Shown here: positions 60,540 to 64,000 of the stretch, piece by piece | Layout: each line of letters starts with the position of its first letter | How positions within the stretch are numbered: position 1 is the first letter of the stretch | Source of the DNA: JASJAR01 sp039198225 | Lineage (GTDB): Bacteria > Pseudomonadota > Alphaproteobacteria > Rhodobacterales > Rhodobacteraceae | Assembly: GCA_039198225.1 (NCBI GenBank) | Contig: JBCCTQ010000004.1 | Coordinates: 1-64,000 of the forward strand | DNA length: 64,000 nt | Direction: 5' to 3' | Position numbers and translations under genes: made by a program | The notes under the pieces: model-generated | Databases searched by the model: none | The model's input: only the letters and a program-made list of their open reading frames with translations | Told to the model about the DNA's origin: nothing

Positions 60540-61478
60540 TCATGACAGTCTCCGAAGCCTCGGGTTCGACACTTCGTCGAGGCCGAGATTGATGAGCAGG
60601 AGCCCGATGAACATGACACCCAAAAGAAGCGTCGGGATCCCCCACCACCACCAGAGGTTCTGGATCAACGCACCGGCATTGATGGCTTCGTAGATCGTTC
60701 GCCCAAGCGTCGGGATCCGTTGCGGCCCGAGCCCCAGCACTTCAAGGCCAACTGCAGTGACAATCGAAGTTGTCACGGACGCGATGAAAGACCCGAAAAG
60801 GTAGGGCACAAGATTGGGCAGCATCTCGCGGAACATGATGTGGAAGGTCGAAGCGCCCGAAAGCTGGGCCATCTGCACGTATCCCGATTGCTTCATCGAG
60901 AGGACCTGCGCGCGGATGAGCCGGGTCGGCGATTGCCAGACGAAGCCTGCGATGAGAATTGCCATCATCGTCAGGGTCACGTCGCCAAAGGCCGATTGGA
61001 ACACGACCAGGATCAGAAGCGGCGGGATGGTGATCATCACATCTGCCAAGACCCGGATCACGTCATCGGTGCGCCCGCCGAGGAACCCGGCGGAAAACCC
61101 AAGAAAGATCCCAATCGACATCCCGATGAGGGATGCCAAGAGGCCCACGAACAACGTGTTGGGTGCGCCGATAATGATGAGGGCCAGCAAATCTCTCCCG
61201 CCCCCATCGGTGCCCAACGGATGGTCGATCACCCCGGGTTGGCCGCGGAGGTTCTCAAACCCGATCGGCGGGAGTTTCAACGGCGCCGAACCGGTAAACA
61301 CCAGATCGGGATCCCAGAGCATCCGCCCGATGAGCCCGAGCGCGATGATGGCAAGGATCAGCCCCGCCCCCCAGATGAGTTTCGGATTGATCCAGGGATT
61401 GTCGAACCGGCGGAGGCGGCGGGCCTGGCGGCGTTCGGCGCGGGTGGTCGGCGCTTCGGAGGTTTGGATCTCAGCCAT
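60540..61478 (-). CDS. ABC transporter permease, DppC/OppC type (mannoside locus)
   Basis: A 312-residue permease: INPKLIWGAGLILAIIALGL, the periplasmic HPLGTDGGGRDLLALIIIGA segment typical of the C subunit, a GSFIASVTTSIVTAVG helix and the EAA loop QSPTRLIRAQVLSMKQSGYV. The ATG at 61478 shares a base with the upstream stop and has GAGG 7 bases before it; a GTG at 61481 is the alternative. It works with the DppB-type permease just upstream. Confidence 0.92.
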   Translation of the reverse strand: MAEIQTSEAPTTRAERRQARRLRRFDNPWINPKLIWGAGLILAIIALGLIGRMLWDPDLVFTGSAPLKLPPIGFENLRGQPGVIDHPLGTDGGGRDLLALIIIGAPNTLFVGLLASLIGMSIGIFLGFSAGFLGGRTDDVIRVLADVMITIPPLLILVVFQSAFGDVTLTMMAILIAGFVWQSPTRLIRAQVLSMKQSGYVQMAQLSGASTFHIMFREMLPNLVPYLFGSFIASVTTSIVTAVGLEVLGLGPQRIPTLGRTIYEAINAGALIQNLWWWWGIPTLLLGVMFIGLLLINLGLDEVSNPRLRRLS

Positions 61479-62488
61479 CACGCCGCCTCATGCCGGATGC
61501 GGGGATCGATAAACGGGTAGAGGAGATCCACCAGGAAAACCGAGAGCGCGGTCATTAGGATGATGACGTAGGACACGCCTTGGATGACCGGGAAATCCTG
61601 GTTGAGGATCGCATCATAAAGAAGCTTCCCCATCCCGTTATAGGCAAAGATCCTCTCCACCAGCACCTGGCCTGCGATGAGCAATCCGATCTTCAACGCG
61701 AATGCGGTGATCTGGGGCAAGATCGCGTTTCGGATCATGTAGCGGTATAGGATGTATCGCGGACGGAGCCCCTTGGCTTCGGCGAGTTTGACGTAATCTT
61801 CGCCCTGCACCGTGATCATCAACCCCCGCATGCCGAGTGCCCAGAAGCCGAAGGTCACGATGACAATCGAGACCGCGGGGAGAAACCCGTGATGGATCAC
61901 GGAGCGGACAAAGTCCCAGCTCCAGCCCGGCTCGACAAAGATCGAATAGGCCCCGGTCAGCGGGAACCATTGGAGCTTTGCCGCGAAAATCCACATCAGC
62001 AAAAGCCCGGAGAGGATCGGCGGGATCGAGGTAAAGACCATCGCCGCCGGGATCGCCACGCGGACCAGTTTCGGCGACCGGTCCCAGACCATGAGTGCGC
62101 CGAGGAGGTTGCCGATGAAGAATGTGATGATGAGCGACAGGATCATCAGGCCCAGTGTCCAAGGCAGCGCGTTTAGGATGAGCGTTGAAACGGGTGTGGG
62201 GAAGGCGGCGGTTGAGAGGCCGAAATCGAACACGAGGACGCCGGACAGATATTTAAAATATTGGACGATCAGCGGCTGATCGATGCCCATGGTCCGGCGA
62301 AGCTGGGCGAGGATCTCCTCGGAATTGGCCACCGCACCGGCCCCTGCCGCCATCCGCCCGAGGGCAATCTCGGCCGGATCGACCGGCGAAAGCCGGGGTA
62401 TAATCCAAATGATCGTCGCCGCGATCAGGATTGTCAGAACCAGCGTGACCAGCCGGTTGATGAGGTAGTCTCTCGGGATCCGTCCCAT
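61478..62488 (-). CDS. ABC transporter permease, DppB/OppB type (mannoside locus)
   Basis: A 336-residue permease: DYLINRLVTLVLTILIAATI start, an ILAQLRRTMGIDQPLIVQYF segment, VLVFDFGLSTAAFPTPVS, WMFAAK-type region (LLMWIFAAKLQWFPLTGAY) and the EAA loop ITVQGEDYVKLAEAKGLRPR. The LQWFPLTGAY and AKLQWFP segments are common in carbohydrate-linked members of the family. It is preceded by hairpins after the binding-protein gene. Confidence 0.92.
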   Translation of the reverse strand: MGRIPRDYLINRLVTLVLTILIAATIIWIIPRLSPVDPAEIALGRMAAGAGAVANSEEILAQLRRTMGIDQPLIVQYFKYLSGVLVFDFGLSTAAFPTPVSTLILNALPWTLGLMILSLIITFFIGNLLGALMVWDRSPKLVRVAIPAAMVFTSIPPILSGLLLMWIFAAKLQWFPLTGAYSIFVEPGWSWDFVRSVIHHGFLPAVSIVIVTFGFWALGMRGLMITVQGEDYVKLAEAKGLRPRYILYRYMIRNAILPQITAFALKIGLLIAGQVLVERIFAYNGMGKLLYDAILNQDFPVIQGVSYVIILMTALSVFLVDLLYPFIDPRIRHEAA

Positions 62489-62507
62489 GATATACTCCCG
62501 GCGGGTC

Positions 62508-62580
62508 GGCGGGGCTGAACCCCGCCCTCCACGTTAGGGCGAGGTCGTTTTTGTAGGGTCGGGCGGGGGTCAGCCCGCCC
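62508..62580 (-). terminator. Two hairpins after the binding-protein gene
   Basis: GGCGGGG-CTGAA-CCCCGCC (62508-62526) and GGGCGGG/CCCGCCC (62561-62567 with 62574-62580). They lie between the binding-protein stop and the permease start, with an A run between them on the minus strand. The first resembles the second hairpin at 45734-45753. Confidence 0.6.
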
Positions 62581-62585
62581 CCTCC

Positions 62586-64000
62586 TCAGCCAGCCGGTTC
62601 CAGATTGTGGATGATCTGGTGGGTGTGGTTCCACCAGAAGAACGGATGGTTGTAGTTGTTGTCTTCCGTGGGCCAGCCCGTCCAATAGGTGGTGTTCATC
62701 GGCAAGAGCTTGGCAGCTTGCACAAGCGGGATGAACGGGACTTCCGCATCGAGATGGGAATAGGCCTCGGCCACGAGGCCCGGCACCATCGGATCGCCCA
62801 AGGGCAAGTCCGCGATCTTGTCGACGAGTTCGGAATAAGCTTCCGCCCCCGCGCCGTCCCACCGCGACGTGTTGTTAAAGCCCGGGCTCCGTTCGCCCAC
62901 CGGCACGACATCCTTCACCGTGTAGCGACCCATGGACGCCCACGGCTCGTTGACCGACCCGCAGGAGAGCCAGCTATAGGACATCTCGTAGGCGCCGAAG
63001 GGCAGCACTTCACCCCAGAACACCCCGTTTTCCACCGGCACGGCCCGCGCATCGATCCCGGCGCGCTGGAGCTGTTCGACCACCACGTCAATTGTCCGGG
63101 TATATTCGGTCGAGGCGGAATTGACGTGAATATTCACCGCGAGCGTTTCGCCGTCCTTGGTGTAATATTGCCCGTCTTTAGCCCAGCCTTCGGCTTCGAT
63201 CAGAGCCTGACCGGCGGCCGCATCGCCCTGTTCGGGAAGCGCAAAGCCCGCATCCACGACGGCCCCGATGAAAGGATCCATCGAGCCATATTGGGCAAAC
63301 ATCGTCTTGGACGGCGCGGTCGTACCTTCATAGGCGACGTTCACGATCTGGCTCCGGTCGATGATCGTGGCCACGGCCTTGCGCATATTGGCATTGTCCC
63401 AGGGCGCCACGGTCGTGTTGATCTCGAGCTGACGCGCACATGGATCGGCTGCCGAATAGGGAAAGTTCGAATGCCAGGCGATTACATTGGGGTTCTGCGC
63501 TTGGATGGCCTCAAACGTCCCGATAGTGACGTTCTGCGCAGCATCGAGTTGGTTGGCCGCAATCAGCTGAGCGCGGCTTTCCTCGCCGCCCGATTCCAGG
63601 AAGATCACCCGTTTCGGCGCGGGGAGGTCCTGGAACCCGGTCTTCGCACCCCACCAATCGTCGTTCCGATCCCAAATGGCCCGGTTCGAAGCGGCCGAGG
63701 TGAATGTGTAGGGCCCGGTTCCAATCGGCGGGTTGAACGCAAACGTCGCCGCATCCTGACCGTCCCAGACATGTTCGGGCATCACCAGGAACGACCCGAA
63801 AATCCGCACCCCGAAATTCTCGACAACAAAGCGCGGATTGGGTGCGCTGAGCGTATACTTGACCGTCAGATCGTCGACCTTCTCGACCGCGGCGACTTGA
63901 GATTTGATCGTTGCCGCCTCGCGGGAGGAGATATCCTCGTTCGTCAGCGCGATATTAGTAGTGAACACCACATCATCAGCGTTGAAGGCTTCGCCGTCCG
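62586..64000 (-). CDS. Extracellular solute-binding protein, family 5 (partial, mannoside locus)
   Basis: An open frame runs from the right edge to a stop at 62586; about 471 residues are visible and the signal peptide and N-terminus lie beyond the window. The first visible residues (DGEAFNADDVVFTTN) are the SBP_bac_5 signature, followed by PIGTGPYTFTSAASNRAI, DDWWGAK, NMRKAVATIIDRSQIVNVAY and a tail with LPMNTTYWTGWPTEDNNYNHP. The WTGWP ending is seen in oligosaccharide-binding family-5 proteins. It feeds the permeases downstream. Confidence 0.92.
   Translation of the reverse strand, partial: DGEAFNADDVVFTTNIALTNEDISSREAATIKSQVAAVEKVDDLTVKYTLSAPNPRFVVENFGVRIFGSFLVMPEHVWDGQDAATFAFNPPIGTGPYTFTSAASNRAIWDRNDDWWGAKTGFQDLPAPKRVIFLESGGEESRAQLIAANQLDAAQNVTIGTFEAIQAQNPNVIAWHSNFPYSAADPCARQLEINTTVAPWDNANMRKAVATIIDRSQIVNVAYEGTTAPSKTMFAQYGSMDPFIGAVVDAGFALPEQGDAAAGQALIEAEGWAKDGQYYTKDGETLAVNIHVNSASTEYTRTIDVVVEQLQRAGIDARAVPVENGVFWGEVLPFGAYEMSYSWLSCGSVNEPWASMGRYTVKDVVPVGERSPGFNNTSRWDGAGAEAYSELVDKIADLPLGDPMVPGLVAEAYSHLDAEVPFIPLVQAAKLLPMNTTYWTGWPTEDNNYNHPFFWWNHTHQIIHNLEPAG

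Noticed and set aside
1..64000. CRISPR arrays, transposases, integrases, tRNA or rRNA genes.
   Set aside because: No regularly spaced repeats, DDE or tyrosine-recombinase motifs, or cloverleaf/rRNA sequences were noticed on either strand.

Overview
The window looks like chromosomal DNA from an alphaproteobacterium, most likely a Rhodobacterales (Rhodobacteraceae) relative. The reasons are high GC content, dense operons with many ATGA-type start/stop overlaps, a HemP gene, TakP-like TRAP binding proteins, a PuuD-type urate oxidase, many solute-binding-protein transporters and a CtrA-type TTAA-N7-TTAAC site. No tRNA, rRNA, CRISPR array, transposase or phage gene was seen. Both window ends cut through genes.

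Layout. 1-8.1 kb: the end of an unknown gene, a UDP-glucuronate epimerase-like SDR, a two-component system (response regulator and histidine kinase), the DUF1800/DUF1501 secreted pair behind a phased four-site operator candidate, gluconokinase and a CDP-alcohol phosphatidyltransferase. 8.3-15.4 kb: a family-5 (Dpp/Opp-type) ABC transporter with two binding proteins, two permeases and a fused double ATPase encoded divergently. 15.7-20.4 kb: a YfcG-like GST, a MioC-like flavodoxin and a purine module (adenine deaminase, PuuD, HIU hydrolase). 20.7-21.5 kb: a 47-residue lipoprotein and a long upstream region with the CtrA-type site.

21.5-28.6 kb is the most unusual part. It is a six-gene operon encoding a transmembrane Ser/Thr kinase with a periplasmic PDZ-like tail, an FHA protein with a candidate phospho-threonine N-terminus, a PP2C phosphatase, a P-loop GTPase-like protein with a long Pro/Glu linker, a roadblock/LC7-like protein, and a 305-residue protein whose C-terminus also fits a roadblock topology. 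No type VI secretion genes accompany it. After a visibly AT-richer patch with two orphan ORFs (28.8-29.9 kb) comes a convergent operon of a PstS-like/OmpA fusion and two TRAP binding proteins without DctQ/DctM. They are candidate periplasmic partners, but that is inference.

34-42 kb: hemP with a perfect 41-bp tandem duplication over its stop codon, a nitroreductase, a MalFGK-type ABC transporter, a SnoaL-like protein behind a 22-bp perfect palindrome, a PilZ-like protein and Zur. 42.4-55.5 kb: a galactoside locus under an IclR regulator. It contains a MalFGK-type transporter, GH36 alpha-galactosidase, a lectin-like secreted protein, a collapsed SDR remnant, a DgoK homologue missing several conserved residues, an SMP-30 lactonase, GH42 beta-galactosidase and galactose mutarotase. 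Together these suggest an oxidative (De Ley-Doudoroff) galactose route that is decaying or has been rerouted. 55.5-64 kb: a GH38 alpha-mannosidase with a second family-5 transporter, probably for mannosides. GC-rich hairpins follow several binding-protein genes, a layout that favours high binding-protein expression.
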